64,000 bases of DNA from Symsagittifera roscoffensis (Eukaryota > Xenacoelomorpha > Acoela > Convolutidae), in the NCBI RefSeq assembly GCF_963678635.1, contig NC_087067.1, positions 55,798,456 to 55,862,455 of the forward strand, written 5' to 3'. The notes beneath the pieces are model-generated. The model had not been told where the DNA came from. It searched no databases and saw nothing but the letters and a program-made list of their open reading frames with translations. Of this stretch, positions 21,444 through 29,457 are shown one piece after another. Numbering within the stretch: the first letter of the stretch is position 1; each line of letters opens with the position of its first letter. The position numbers and the translations under genes were made by a program.

Positions 21444-22070
21444 ATGGTTGAAGCAATGTATGAGCAATCCCCTGATTATTTCAAACAGTTCCGTAAAAAT
21501 TACAAATTTTTCATCCTGAATCATGAACCCAACTTTTCAGGCTTCGCTTCAAAAGCAAATTTTGCAGTATCCTCCCATTCGAATAAATTAGATTTTTGCA
21601 AGCATTCGATTGACAACGAAAAACATTATCATGTGCTGGTCGAATTTACGAAAGAGTCTACCGATTTACTCAACAAGATGACTTCAAAAGCCTTCGTTGT
21701 TCCTTGTCTTCTCTCTACATTCAAATATTTTATTTTGGGTTGCTCCAACTATGAATTGTCTGGCCCTCTGATGGAAAAACTGAAAATAGCTGTGAATTAT
21801 AACTCCATCAACCACTTAGATGTTAGTGGTGTTCCAGTTCGCAGACGATTGCCTCAAGTTTGCTTCGGCTCGCAGACTAAATCTGTTCAAACTCAAACTG
21901 ACCTGATTACTAACGTAACAATTGAACGCTTTACTAATATTTTGAATGGTGAAAACGCTGCTGAGTTTTCTAAAATAATTGACATAATTTTAAGTGGCTA
22001 TGGTTGTATGGAAATTGATTCAAACACTTTGTTTGTGAAATTTATCATGGAGAAGAAATTCAAGTTTTAA
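21444..22070 (+). CDS. Cargo-module protein with an HUH-like motif, 208 aa
   Basis: An intact frame from ATG 21444. Residues ~73-83 read KHYHVLVEFTK, where His-x-His followed by hydrophobic strand residues resembles motif II of HUH (Rep-type) endonucleases. An upstream strand FFILNHEP could be motif I, and FKYFIL about 30-40 residues downstream contains a candidate Tyr. The C-terminal half shows no Walker motifs, so there is no helicase. If real, it would be a nicking-type Rep protein acting on DNA ends. The match is short and could be coincidental. It is probably co-transcribed with the PC4-like gene. Confidence 0.35.
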   Translation: MVEAMYEQSPDYFKQFRKNYKFFILNHEPNFSGFASKANFAVSSHSNKLDFCKHSIDNEKHYHVLVEFTKESTDLLNKMTSKAFVVPCLLSTFKYFILGCSNYELSGPLMEKLKIAVNYNSINHLDVSGVPVRRRLPQVCFGSQTKSVQTQTDLITNVTIERFTNILNGENAAEFSKIIDIILSGYGCMEIDSNTLFVKFIMEKKFKF

Positions 22071-22121
22071 ATATTGGTTTTCTTTCGCTCTTGTATATCA
22101 AAAAAAATGTTACTACACAAG

Positions 22122-22226
22122 CGGGAGGCGTTCCCGAGGAGCGTAGCGACGAGCAACGCCGGGTTAGCTATTGCCCCTTAAACCAAACGGCCATGCCTTA
22201 ATATTTCGAAGGACTTGATATGAAAT
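22122..22226. repeat. Right inverted repeat of the Polinton cargo module
   Basis: Reverse complement of 18571-18674, with ~86 bp matching exactly by eye and the outer end slightly diverged. It sits 52 bp after the 21444 gene's stop and ~105 bp before the 3' end of the protease gene. Confidence 0.9.
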
Positions 22227-22330
22227 TTTTCGCGGTTCACATAAACTTGCAGAAAAAAAAACTTGTTAATAAGAATGAATTGAAAAAAAAAACGAATTTA
22301 TAAATTTTACAAAAACATCAATAAATTAAT

Positions 22331-22768
22331 TTAGAATAACATATGTTTGGCAAATCTTATCATATCATGATCAATTAGTTTGAAACCTATTGGAAATTTG
22401 TTTGTAATTATAACATGAGCAACATAAATACAATAAAGTCCGCATAACACTGAATCAGCTAATTGTATTGGTTTTTTCAACAGTAGTTGATTTCCCTCGT
22501 GAATTGTACGTCGCATATTCTTGTACACGAGGGGATAATCACATAATCGTTTACCTAGAGGATCTGCGAAGAATATCTGTCCTCCAGCTTGAGCAAAAAG
22601 CAACCAGTGGGTTCCAGGTTGATCCGATGGTGAGGCATTCATAATCATGAACGTATTATCGTTTTTCAGTACTGAAGAGCATGGCAAATCTGCCGGAAAA
22701 ACACCTCTAAAGCGATGTTTCAAATGTTTACAACGATTAATAATTTCTACTAGTTGAAGATTATCCAT
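22331..22768 (-). CDS. Adenain-like cysteine protease (Polinton maturation protease)
   Basis: 145-aa product from ATG 22768, about the size of the compact Polinton proteases. The N-terminus has the family FRGVFPAD segment. Catalytic residues align with adenovirus protease: His54 in GTHWLLF, Asp69 in FFADPLG, the oxyanion Gln102, and Cys109 in LCGLYC. The enzyme is expected to cleave capsid and minor proteins during virion assembly. The frame is open with no lesion. It is followed on the same strand by polB, with the cargo module between; upstream it is only 7 bp from the major capsid gene. Confidence 0.9.
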   Translation of the reverse strand: MDNLQLVEIINRCKHLKHRFRGVFPADLPCSSVLKNDNTFMIMNASPSDQPGTHWLLFAQAGGQIFFADPLGKRLCDYPLVYKNMRRTIHEGNQLLLKKPIQLADSVLCGLYCIYVAHVIITNKFPIGFKLIDHDMIRFAKHMLF

Positions 22769-22775
22769 GTCTATC

Positions 22776-24092
22776 TTAAGTCATAAGAGTGTTTTTGGTA
22801 ATTTTTCTATCTGAACGCACATAAACTGTTGATGCACGCTCTCCCATAAACAATAACTCGACGTTATTACCGAGACCTGCGTCAAACTTGAGTTCGAGCG
22901 AAATAGTGCAATTGGTCAATTCAGGATGAATAAAATCGTGTGAAGCTTCCTGAGTAGACGTGAGATCAAAAGCCATAATATAATGATTATCATAATTAGC
23001 GAGACTGATTCCATGACTAGTGTTTAAAACAAAATCAAGAGCCTCAAGCGTATTGTAATAAATTCTTTTATTGTCTGATGTTGAGATGGGAGTTCCGGCA
23101 ATGGGTAGACCGTTTCTGTACACAATGATCTCATTCAACCCAAATTTCTGGTAATGAAAAGGGTTTGTTCTATTAGTACCCAAATATGCTTCGTTTATGC
23201 TCATTGCTACTATCATTCTTCGAATAGGTTCTTTTGCAAAAACATCCTCTTGTCGCCAGCTTTGTACTCCTGCAGTTGCGAGAAACGTTTTTGGTACTAC
23301 TTCGATGTAATTGTAAATTGCCGGGTTCTTCAACAAAGTTTTTTCTATTGATGAGAGAACATAGTCAGTCACAGTCATCTTTCTGACATAGAGGTTAGCT
23401 TCGATTATTTGGACCTTGTAGTGTTTAGCTGCATCTTCAGATATGACAACAAAATCATTAGGAGAACGTCTAAGAGACAATCTTATTGTCACACCGCTAA
23501 GTAGATGCTTGTCACACGACAAAAAGTTGCAAGCAATTTTACCAAATAGCTTCAGCTCGCTCGAGGCCGCAACGAGACCTTTACGCTCTGTAACATCATC
23601 AGCTCTCCTTCCAGCACCGTCAATGGCTGATGGATTTTCTTCATAATAATAACCTTGACAAGCCAACCATGTTTTCTTGGCATCATTACCGTATGAAAAC
23701 TCGGGCTCAATAAAGCTTTTATGGGCAAAATTAGCATTGGTAGTTGATATTTTTTCACCATTCAGAGACAGTGTACACTCAGAAAGTAATGAAGTTAAAG
23801 GATTGTTAACAAAATACGGCGTATCTCTGTTTGCCGCCTCTGTAGCATGCGTTCGAAGCACGTTTCCATTGCTTCGAACAATTCGTGCAACTATTTCCAA
23901 ACGAGTACGTTGAAGATCGATGAAATTATTTCTGTCGCCGAGTACTTCAAACTCGAGCATAGGACCATCAGAAGAGTAGGAAGGTCCAATTTTTTGGGTG
24001 AATGCATTTTCAAAAGTGACAAGTAAAGGCGGTTTCTCAAATAAGTCCAAGGAGCTGTGAGTTGCTTCACTCGGGATTAAATTAGAAATCAT
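22776..24092 (-). CDS. Polinton major capsid protein (double jelly-roll)
   Basis: 438 aa from ATG 24092. It begins with the characteristic SLDLFEKPP, followed by GPMLEFEVLG and FIDLQRTRLEIVARI, the strand pattern shared by metazoan Polinton capsid proteins (F54H12.2-like). Further conserved parts are the L-x-L-N-G-E turn (LSLNGEKI) and the FSYGNDAKKT region. Length fits the family (400-500 aa). It would form pseudo-hexameric trimers of a T-number icosahedral capsid. The start codon overlaps the last codons of the pVI-like gene by 11 bp, so translation may be coupled. The frame is intact. Confidence 0.85.
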   Translation of the reverse strand: MISNLIPSEATHSSLDLFEKPPLLVTFENAFTQKIGPSYSSDGPMLEFEVLGDRNNFIDLQRTRLEIVARIVRSNGNVLRTHATEAANRDTPYFVNNPLTSLLSECTLSLNGEKISTTNANFAHKSFIEPEFSYGNDAKKTWLACQGYYYEENPSAIDGAGRRADDVTERKGLVAASSELKLFGKIACNFLSCDKHLLSGVTIRLSLRRSPNDFVVISEDAAKHYKVQIIEANLYVRKMTVTDYVLSSIEKTLLKNPAIYNYIEVVPKTFLATAGVQSWRQEDVFAKEPIRRMIVAMSINEAYLGTNRTNPFHYQKFGLNEIIVYRNGLPIAGTPISTSDNKRIYYNTLEALDFVLNTSHGISLANYDNHYIMAFDLTSTQEASHDFIHPELTNCTISLELKFDAGLGNNVELLFMGERASTVYVRSDRKITKNTLMT

Positions 24093-24489
24093 TTTTAACC
24101 CTTGTAAAGAAATCGGAGCAACTTATCTGTGCAGTTCGTTTTCTGGGAATGACGCGTCTCGTTTTTCGTTTAAACGCCGTGGTTCTTTTCGGATGACTTT
24201 TCCGAGATCTACTTCCTCCTCCTATTTGCTTTTTGATTGTTTTTCTAACGGTGCTTTTGAGTGCCTGCTTAGGACTTTTTCTTTTTGTTGCAACTTCTAT
24301 CAGTTCAGGAGCTGCCTGAAGAAGTAGTTCTTTTCCGATTTTTTTAGCCGCGGGTATCACAAATTTTCAAGCCAGTGGAAGTGCGACTCTTCCTATTCCC
24401 AAGACTAATGCACCGAAGCCACTGCCTCGTTGTCTATAATGCCCCGAGAAACCTGGTAGGTTTGCTTGGTTGTGGTAATATGAATCCAT
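24082..24489 (-). pseudogene. pVI-like basic structural protein with one in-frame stop
   Basis: Reading starts at ATG 24489 with the Polinton-typical MDSYYHNQ, then QRGSGFGALVLG and a hydrophobic VALPLA. It meets TGA at 24367-24369, then continues in the same frame with AAKKIGKELLLQAAPELI and a Lys/Arg-rich tail (GGGSRSRK...KRKTRR). The order short Tyr-rich head, QRG.G.G, hydrophobic helix, A-K-x-[IV]-G-K-E, basic tail matches the conserved small structural protein compared with adenovirus pVI/pX. The product probably binds DNA or membranes inside the capsid. With the stop only the first 40 residues are made, unless the downstream part starts independently. Confidence 0.8.
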
Positions 24490-24494
24490 TTTGA

Positions 24495-25388
24495 TCAATT
24501 GCTAAACTTTTGAAATTTCAAAGTCAGACCAACTTTTCCCCCTCCAGCGAAAGGAACAAGTCCTCCAGTTTCTGTGCGCAAGTTCACAGAAATATTGGAA
24601 ATATTATTGACCAAAAGTTTTTTAAAATCCAAATTACTAAACACTTTACGATGATTCGGTTCAATTGTACATGCGTAACCGTTTTTCACTCGACGATTTG
24701 TATCAATGACTCGTAAAAGGGGTGCTTTTGTGTCTCCGACTATTTGATAATGAATTATGTCCAGATAAATAAACATAAGCTGAGTACCAGCGCATACATC
24801 AACGGGATAGTCAGCAATAAGATCTTGGGTAGAGAATGTGCTATGTTTCGTGCTTCCTTGTTTGTAACCTATATGATAACCAGTTCCATCTCTGACGCCT
24901 TTGAATCCAAGTAGACTAGGAATTTGCGGGCTTGAAAAAGTTATACCTTCCCAATAATGCAGCCATAAGGAAAGATGTTTGGTTATTGGATCTATTACGT
25001 AATTCAATTTCTCTAATTCTGTCTTTCGACGAATCTCGTCCAGTATTTGATCAATGCTCGTATATTCTCCTTTTGTTATTTTTGCTGTTTCTCCAAGGTA
25101 AGGTCTGGAGATCTTGTCTTTCTCAACTTTCAAGCTTGCTATAACCCGATCTTTTTTGTAGTACACAATGTTGTTGTCAGTTACGTTGTTTATCTTAGTA
25201 GGGAAGGTAATTTCTGTAACTGCTACTCTCCATTCACCTTGCAAATTTATTTCTTCACTCAGGAGATTTTTGAAGTTGGCCAGAGTGTTATCCTTAAAAA
25301 CGTTCATTGATGCAGATGAAACTAGGGTAATTGTGAAGGAAGGGGGAACATTATGGGTGAAAAGGCTGTCGGAAGTGCCCTCAGTCAT
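24495..25388 (-). CDS. Polinton minor capsid (penton-like) protein
   Basis: 297 aa from ATG 25388. The N-terminal third (FTITLVSSASMNVFKDNT, then LQGEWRVAVTEITFP) matches the strand pattern of Polinton minor capsid proteins, whose single jelly-roll occupies capsid vertices. It ends in a strand VGLTLKFQKF equivalent to the family C-terminus. The frame is intact. The ATG overlaps the integrase stop (ATGACTGA), another tightly packed junction. Confidence 0.8.
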   Translation of the reverse strand: MTEGTSDSLFTHNVPPSFTITLVSSASMNVFKDNTLANFKNLLSEEINLQGEWRVAVTEITFPTKINNVTDNNIVYYKKDRVIASLKVEKDKISRPYLGETAKITKGEYTSIDQILDEIRRKTELEKLNYVIDPITKHLSLWLHYWEGITFSSPQIPSLLGFKGVRDGTGYHIGYKQGSTKHSTFSTQDLIADYPVDVCAGTQLMFIYLDIIHYQIVGDTKAPLLRVIDTNRRVKNGYACTIEPNHRKVFSNLDFKKLLVNNISNISVNLRTETGGLVPFAGGGKVGLTLKFQKFSN

Positions 25389-26421
25389 GATTGTCCTTCT
25401 CCAGAACGCGAATTAGTTCAGACTCGTAAAATTTTCCCTCAATCGGTTCTCTGTTAGAATCAATCAAATTGTATGTTGGGGGATTTCGTGTTGGTATGTC
25501 AAAAACTTCAAACACTTCATCGGTGAACGATTGTTTGTAACCCTTGCGAAAACGTATGTCTACTTTGGCAAGTCTAACATAATCACCAACATAAAGCTTT
25601 GGACGTCGAACTAACTTCAAAGACTGTTCTGCTCTTAATGAAATCAGGCGAGGAACATCTTTTTTAGTTACTTTATTTGGTGCAAGATTTGTGACACAAT
25701 TTGTTCTCGAATTAATTGCATTGACAAAATCTTGCAATTTGTCAATGTATGAGTAAGTCCATTTATCCTCCAAGTACTTATAAATAAGATTTTTCAAGGA
25801 ACGGATATTTCTCTCAGCGAATGCGGACTTTTTCTCGCTCTCTGTGCTATATGTGTTTATGCCTTTCTTTTTACATAATGCTTCGAAGGACCCTTTAAAC
25901 TCTGTGCCCTTGTCCACCCATACTTTTTCCGGTTGTTTTGTCGTTATCATTAGTTTGAACGCTTCTGCTGTTGTAGTAGCATACTTTGATTTCAAGGGTT
26001 GCACTCTGAGATAGCGGGACATGCAGTCAACTGCAACAAGCAGATACTTAACATCATGGTTGTACTGGGCAAGTTTATCAACAAAGGCCAGATCTAATGA
26101 CCAGATTTCGTCGATATCGTAAACTATGACCTTGAGTCGCGGCGTTTTTCGGATCACAGTTCGATATTTCGTGTAAGCAGGTTCAGTATGAAGGAAATGT
26201 TTAACTTTCTTTCGCGACAAATTGCTTGCTTTTATCAAGTTGCTCACACTACCAAATAACGCGGGACCTTTGTCACTGTATTTAGTTTTCAACAATTTTT
26301 CTTCAATCTTGGTAATTTTCCCATTGTTTTGTTTGCGCCTTCGTCTTTTCTGACGTTGGAGAATCTGAATCGTTATGGGGCGTTCCGTATGAGTCAGAGC
26401 CTTCTTCTGACTCTTTTTCAC
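25381..26421 (-). CDS. Polinton integrase (retroviral-type DDE)
   Basis: The rve-type catalytic core has Asp in WSLDLAFVDK, Asp in KVWVDKGTEF and Glu in SAFAERNIRSLK; an N-terminal helical part (LFGSVSNLIKASNLSRKKVK) precedes it. The C-terminus (YVGDYVRLAK...YNLID) is the SH3/chromo-like barrel. It catalyses insertion of element ends, giving 6-bp duplications like the CGTGAT seen here. The open frame starts at GTG 26421 and has no ATG before the core. Its first ~40 codons overlap the preceding gene in another frame, so it may be made as a fusion by a shift or splice, or the start has been lost. The catalytic part is uninterrupted. Confidence 0.9.
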   Translation of the reverse strand: MKKSQKKALTHTERPITIQILQRQKRRRRKQNNGKITKIEEKLLKTKYSDKGPALFGSVSNLIKASNLSRKKVKHFLHTEPAYTKYRTVIRKTPRLKVIVYDIDEIWSLDLAFVDKLAQYNHDVKYLLVAVDCMSRYLRVQPLKSKYATTTAEAFKLMITTKQPEKVWVDKGTEFKGSFEALCKKKGINTYSTESEKKSAFAERNIRSLKNLIYKYLEDKWTYSYIDKLQDFVNAINSRTNCVTNLAPNKVTKKDVPRLISLRAEQSLKLVRRPKLYVGDYVRLAKVDIRFRKGYKQSFTDEVFEVFDIPTRNPPTYNLIDSNREPIEGKFYESELIRVLEKDNHD

Positions 26422-27187
26422 GTTTTTGGTTTTGGGTTTTTCTATTACCGCTGAGACTTTTTCGTTTGTGTTTTATACTTCTCTTAAGGTTTGCACTACT
26501 TTTTTCCTGCCAAGTGGGCGATGTTGAGCGGGCTCTTGAGAGTCCGGGTTCTCGTTTCTCTTGATCGTTAATAGGCGCTGACTGAACCGCGTGTTTGGCA
26601 TTTCGATTTATTACCAGGTTTTCATTCAAGTTGAGAGCAGTTAAAATGTTAATGAACGCCGGATTGTGTAATTTTTTCGTTGGTTGTTGTATGTCGTATA
26701 AAAATATTGTAGCTTTAAGTCCTGTTGGTACTTTATCTACATATATCACCTCATTGTCACGGTTTATGGTTACTCTTTCTGAATTTTCTATGATTTCAAG
26801 TACGGTTTTTGCTCTAACAAATTTTTTGTCTTCTAAAACTTGTAACTGTCCTAAAATGCTTTCGGTCTGTCTATTGTGTTTCTCTTCTAGTATTTCGTCT
26901 TTAACACGTTCGACCGGTACTTCTTCATCGTCCGTTAACAGTTTAAGCTGTTCTTGTTGGGGCTCAACATTATCGGTAAATGTTTCCTTCGTTGCAGTAG
27001 TCTTACTAGTTTGTGGAGGTAATTGGGGTCTAAGCCGGTTAAGATAGGACAGTTGAGCATTTTTATGTTTAATATTATTATCATGAAGAACACGTGCAGC
27101 ATGTGGCTGCTCTTTAACATATAAGTGTTTCGGAATTAGAATGAATTCTTCAGCAGTCATCTTTAAGTTGTTAGGTACTTGTAACAA
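26303..27187 (-). CDS. Conserved Polinton protein of unknown function, 294 aa
   Basis: Found in many Polintons next to the integrase. Recognisable pieces are the N-terminal FILIPKHLYVKEQPHA, NIKHKNAQLSYLNRLRPQ, a middle RAKTVLEIIEN, and FLYDIQQPTKKLHNPAF; the C-terminal third is Lys/Arg/Ser-rich and disordered. Its biochemical role is not established; the basic tail suggests nucleic-acid or nuclear association. The track start at 27187 is not ATG; an ATG lies nine codons in, at 27160 (MTAEEF). The last 119 bp overlap the integrase frame. The N-terminus overlaps the 101-aa gene slightly. Confidence 0.7.
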   Translation of the reverse strand: MLQVPNNLKMTAEEFILIPKHLYVKEQPHAARVLHDNNIKHKNAQLSYLNRLRPQLPPQTSKTTATKETFTDNVEPQQEQLKLLTDDEEVPVERVKDEILEEKHNRQTESILGQLQVLEDKKFVRAKTVLEIIENSERVTINRDNEVIYVDKVPTGLKATIFLYDIQQPTKKLHNPAFINILTALNLNENLVINRNAKHAVQSAPINDQEKREPGLSRARSTSPTWQEKSSANLKRSIKHKRKSLSGNRKTQNQKREKESEEGSDSYGTPHNDSDSPTSEKTKAQTKQWENYQD

Positions 27188-27468
27188 AAATAAAGTATTT
27201 GTCGAACTAAATGGAAGCCTTCTTTACTCAAAATAATCGCACGTTTTTTGACAACACTGGTTTTTGGAGTTATTAAGTATTTGTATGCTGTCTCGAATCG
27301 TTCGATGTTTGCGATTTTAACGGGTACGTTTCCATTGACTACATTGAGCAAACATTCACAAATAAGTGTTATGATCTCACGATTTGAAGTTTTTCTAATT
27401 AATCTTCTTAGCTGGTCAGGTTTCAGTTGTACCATATGCCGCAGAATAGATAAGTTTTTCTTTTTCAT
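27163..27468 (-). CDS. Conserved ~100-aa basic Polinton protein
   Basis: 101 aa from ATG 27468. It has helices with the pattern I-x-x-[IL]-C-E-x-x-L-N-V-V-x-G-N-V-P-[VL], then a Lys-rich stretch (KKRAIILSKEGFH). This small basic protein recurs across Polintons between the ATPase and the integrase block; its function is unknown, with DNA-binding plausible. It overlaps the 3' end of the ATPase gene in another frame by about 50 bp. The frame is intact. Confidence 0.65.
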   Translation of the reverse strand: MKKKNLSILRHMVQLKPDQLRRLIRKTSNREIITLICECLLNVVNGNVPVKIANIERFETAYKYLITPKTSVVKKRAIILSKEGFHLVRQILYFCYKYLTT

Positions 27469-28117
27469 TTGTTATTGGAGTAGTTTCTGCTTCAGATAAG
27501 GGTAAATAAAAAACTGTTGGCCCAGGTGGTGTGATATTTGAACAAAATCTCAAACAATCTGATGTACGGGGGTCCAAGTCGATTAGAAGATGTCCAAAAG
27601 AGTCTCTGGTAGCTAATTCGTAACAGTTTCTCAAAAATTTTGATACATTCAATTGTCTTCCTAAAAGATCTAGTTGCTGAACGTCGCGAGGCGATTTGAA
27701 CAGAATGATGTGTGAAGTGTTGAAATCAATCGTACGCGACCATCGACTTTGTTGAAACAAGTTATGCTTAACATATATTACATCTATCCCTCTATGTCTA
27801 CCCGCTGTCGCTAACCTAACAAATTCCTTGTCATTATAGATGTCTTCACATGAATCATCGAAAACTAGAAGAACATTTTCTAATTTTCTCACAGATTCGA
27901 ATCCATCAAATTTCATGAACTCCACATTCACTTCGCGAGAAGACACTTTTTCTGAGAATGCAGGTTGCATCTCTTTGTAAAGATATAGAACGGTTCCAAA
28001 TTTAGGGTAAAAAGTATTTCCCATCAGAAGTTTCAAAATTAACTCAGTTTTCCCGGATCCTGAAGGTCCCACTATCGCCATAAAAATTCTTGTCGAAGTA
28101 TCAATCACTTTATTCAT
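27416..28117 (-). CDS. Genome-packaging ATPase (A32/FtsK-HerA type)
   Basis: The ATP-binding Walker A loop is AIVGPSGSGKTE and Walker B is NVLLVFDDSCEDI, with a downstream sensor-like HIILFKSPRD. Length (~233 aa from ATG 28117) is normal for the Polinton packaging ATPase, which pumps the genome into procapsids. I chose ATG 28117 over the upstream TTG because it overlaps the stop of the membrane-protein gene as ATGA, a usual coupling arrangement. The frame is intact. Confidence 0.9.
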   Translation of the reverse strand: MNKVIDTSTRIFMAIVGPSGSGKTELILKLLMGNTFYPKFGTVLYLYKEMQPAFSEKVSSREVNVEFMKFDGFESVRKLENVLLVFDDSCEDIYNDKEFVRLATAGRHRGIDVIYVKHNLFQQSRWSRTIDFNTSHIILFKSPRDVQQLDLLGRQLNVSKFLRNCYELATRDSFGHLLIDLDPRTSDCLRFCSNITPPGPTVFYLPLSEAETTPITNEKEKLIYSAAYGTTET

Positions 28118-28308
28118 ATTCTTGGGTTTGGTAGTACGTAACCAACCAAGCCTGATAAAATCGAGAACCAAACTGACGTTTCTTCGCAACTTAATTTAGT
28201 GAAAGAAAGTTTGAGAATGCAGAAAGTTAGTAAAATTAGAATTACTACCATTTGCGCAACAAAAACTACTTCAGACCTTGGCAAATTACATTGTTCCAAA
28301 TTTTCCAT
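28114..28308 (-). CDS. Small conserved Polinton membrane protein
   Basis: 64 aa from ATG 28308. It has one strongly hydrophobic helix (residues ~14-33, VVFVAQMVVILILLTFCIL), then a second hydrophobic stretch ending in GYVLPNPR. The terminal [LV]-L-P-N-P-[RK] is the signature of the tiny membrane proteins found beside the packaging ATPase in Polintons. A role in virion or membrane association is inferred only. The stop codon overlaps the ATPase start. Confidence 0.75.
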   Translation of the reverse strand: MENLEQCNLPRSEVVFVAQMVVILILLTFCILKLSFTKLSCEETSVWFSILSGLVGYVLPNPRI

Positions 28309-28469
28309 GATTTTTTTTCACTGTTTGTCTCGTTATAAACAAACTCTGTTACTAATGTTGCGTCAGGTTCATCTACTGCTGTTGTTGCTTCTGACATTTG
28401 AGAAACTATTTATTCTACAGACTGTGTTAGACTTTTTCTTTCTGTGAATGAAGCTTGTAAAAAATTAAA

Positions 28470-28974
28470 TTACTTTTGAGAACAGTGAAAAATTTCATAA
28501 CGTGTGAAATCTCTATCATTTATGTCATGCATTTCTAAAACAAAGTTTGCTGGGATATTTGCAGTTTTTTTGTAGTACATTATTTTCTTCACAGTATCCT
28601 CTTTCACAATCGTCTTAATCTCATCTGGCAATTCACTGCTGTTTAGATCCATCTGAACTCCTGGCTGACGTTTGGGTACTAAGACTAGTTCGGGAAGATA
28701 TACTCCTCGCTTGCTGGCTAACATTTCTGATAAACTTGAATCTCTGGAAGTATACAAATTGATCAATAACTGGAAAAAACCTCTTCAATGTAGACAACTC
28801 TTCTTCGGAAATTATTATTTGCTCCTTCCTCTGAACAATTTGGCCACTGCAATCAATACGCTCTATTCTCGTTAATGAAAATTTAATATCACCCTCTGGA
28901 GTCATCCACGCACAAAGCATTGAATTTGGTGATAGGTATGTCTCCACTTTCGCTGATCTCTCGCTGTTGTTCAT
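28470..28974 (-). pseudogene. Polinton accessory gene with a frameshift at a T6 run
   Basis: The first frame starts at ATG 28974 and the second continues at about 28770 after a one-base difference in a run of six T (minus strand, ~28773-28778). Past that point the first frame turns low-complexity, while the shifted frame carries ordinary sequence (RGVYLPELVLVPKR) to a stop at 28470. The simplest reading is a single-base insertion in a ~165-residue protein. A programmed +1 shift is less likely. There is no recognised domain; the N-terminal part is strand-rich and the C-terminal part mixed. Confidence 0.55.
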
Positions 28975-28977
28975 TTT

Positions 28978-29457
28978 TCAACCAATCATAAAAACCTTGG
29001 TTTTCTTCAGGGCACAATGATTCCTGGAGTTGTAATGTGGAATATGTTTATTGCAACTTGGATAATTTTTAAAATATAAGTTTTCAACCCGAGGACAGCC
29101 CAAATCATCTAGGTTTTCAATCTTTCGGTCCAAGTACTTGGCCAAAAATTCTGTCTTTTCTTTTCCTTTATCGTAAAAAACGGCACCGGGATTTCTCAGC
29201 ACAAAACTCTGAAGTATTTGATTCAAGTTTATATAAAGATAATCACCATTTTCCCAATGGAGACCGTGTAAATAATTTGTTAACCAGTTGTAAGCTTTTT
29301 CTTCAAGCTTTGGTAGTATATTGAAATTCACTGGAGGTAGGAAAATGAGTCGATCGCTGTAGTCTGAAGTTGTTATTGCTAATTCTTTAACCACAAAGGC
29401 GTTTGTCTTGCAACGAAAGCCTTCCACGTCAAGCACAACTGATCTCTCGCCTAGCAT
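28978..29457 (-). CDS. Exonuclease/RNase H-fold-like protein, 159 aa
   Basis: It begins VVLDVEGFRCKTNAFVVKELAI, an Asp-x-Glu strand followed by a second strand, as in DEDD exonuclease folds. Next come WLTNYLHGLHWENGD and GKEKTEFLAKYL (the K-G-[KR]-E-K helix). It ends with a Cys/His-rich tail (NYPSC, HIPHYNSRNHC). I know this arrangement from proteins in invertebrate mobile elements, but no function is demonstrated for them that I can cite. The last conserved acidic residues are not obvious, so catalytic status is open. ATG 29457 overlaps the 3' end of the right-end gene by 7 bp. Confidence 0.45.
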   Translation of the reverse strand: MLGERSVVLDVEGFRCKTNAFVVKELAITTSDYSDRLIFLPPVNFNILPKLEEKAYNWLTNYLHGLHWENGDYLYINLNQILQSFVLRNPGAVFYDKGKEKTEFLAKYLDRKIENLDDLGCPRVENLYFKNYPSCNKHIPHYNSRNHCALKKTKVFMIG

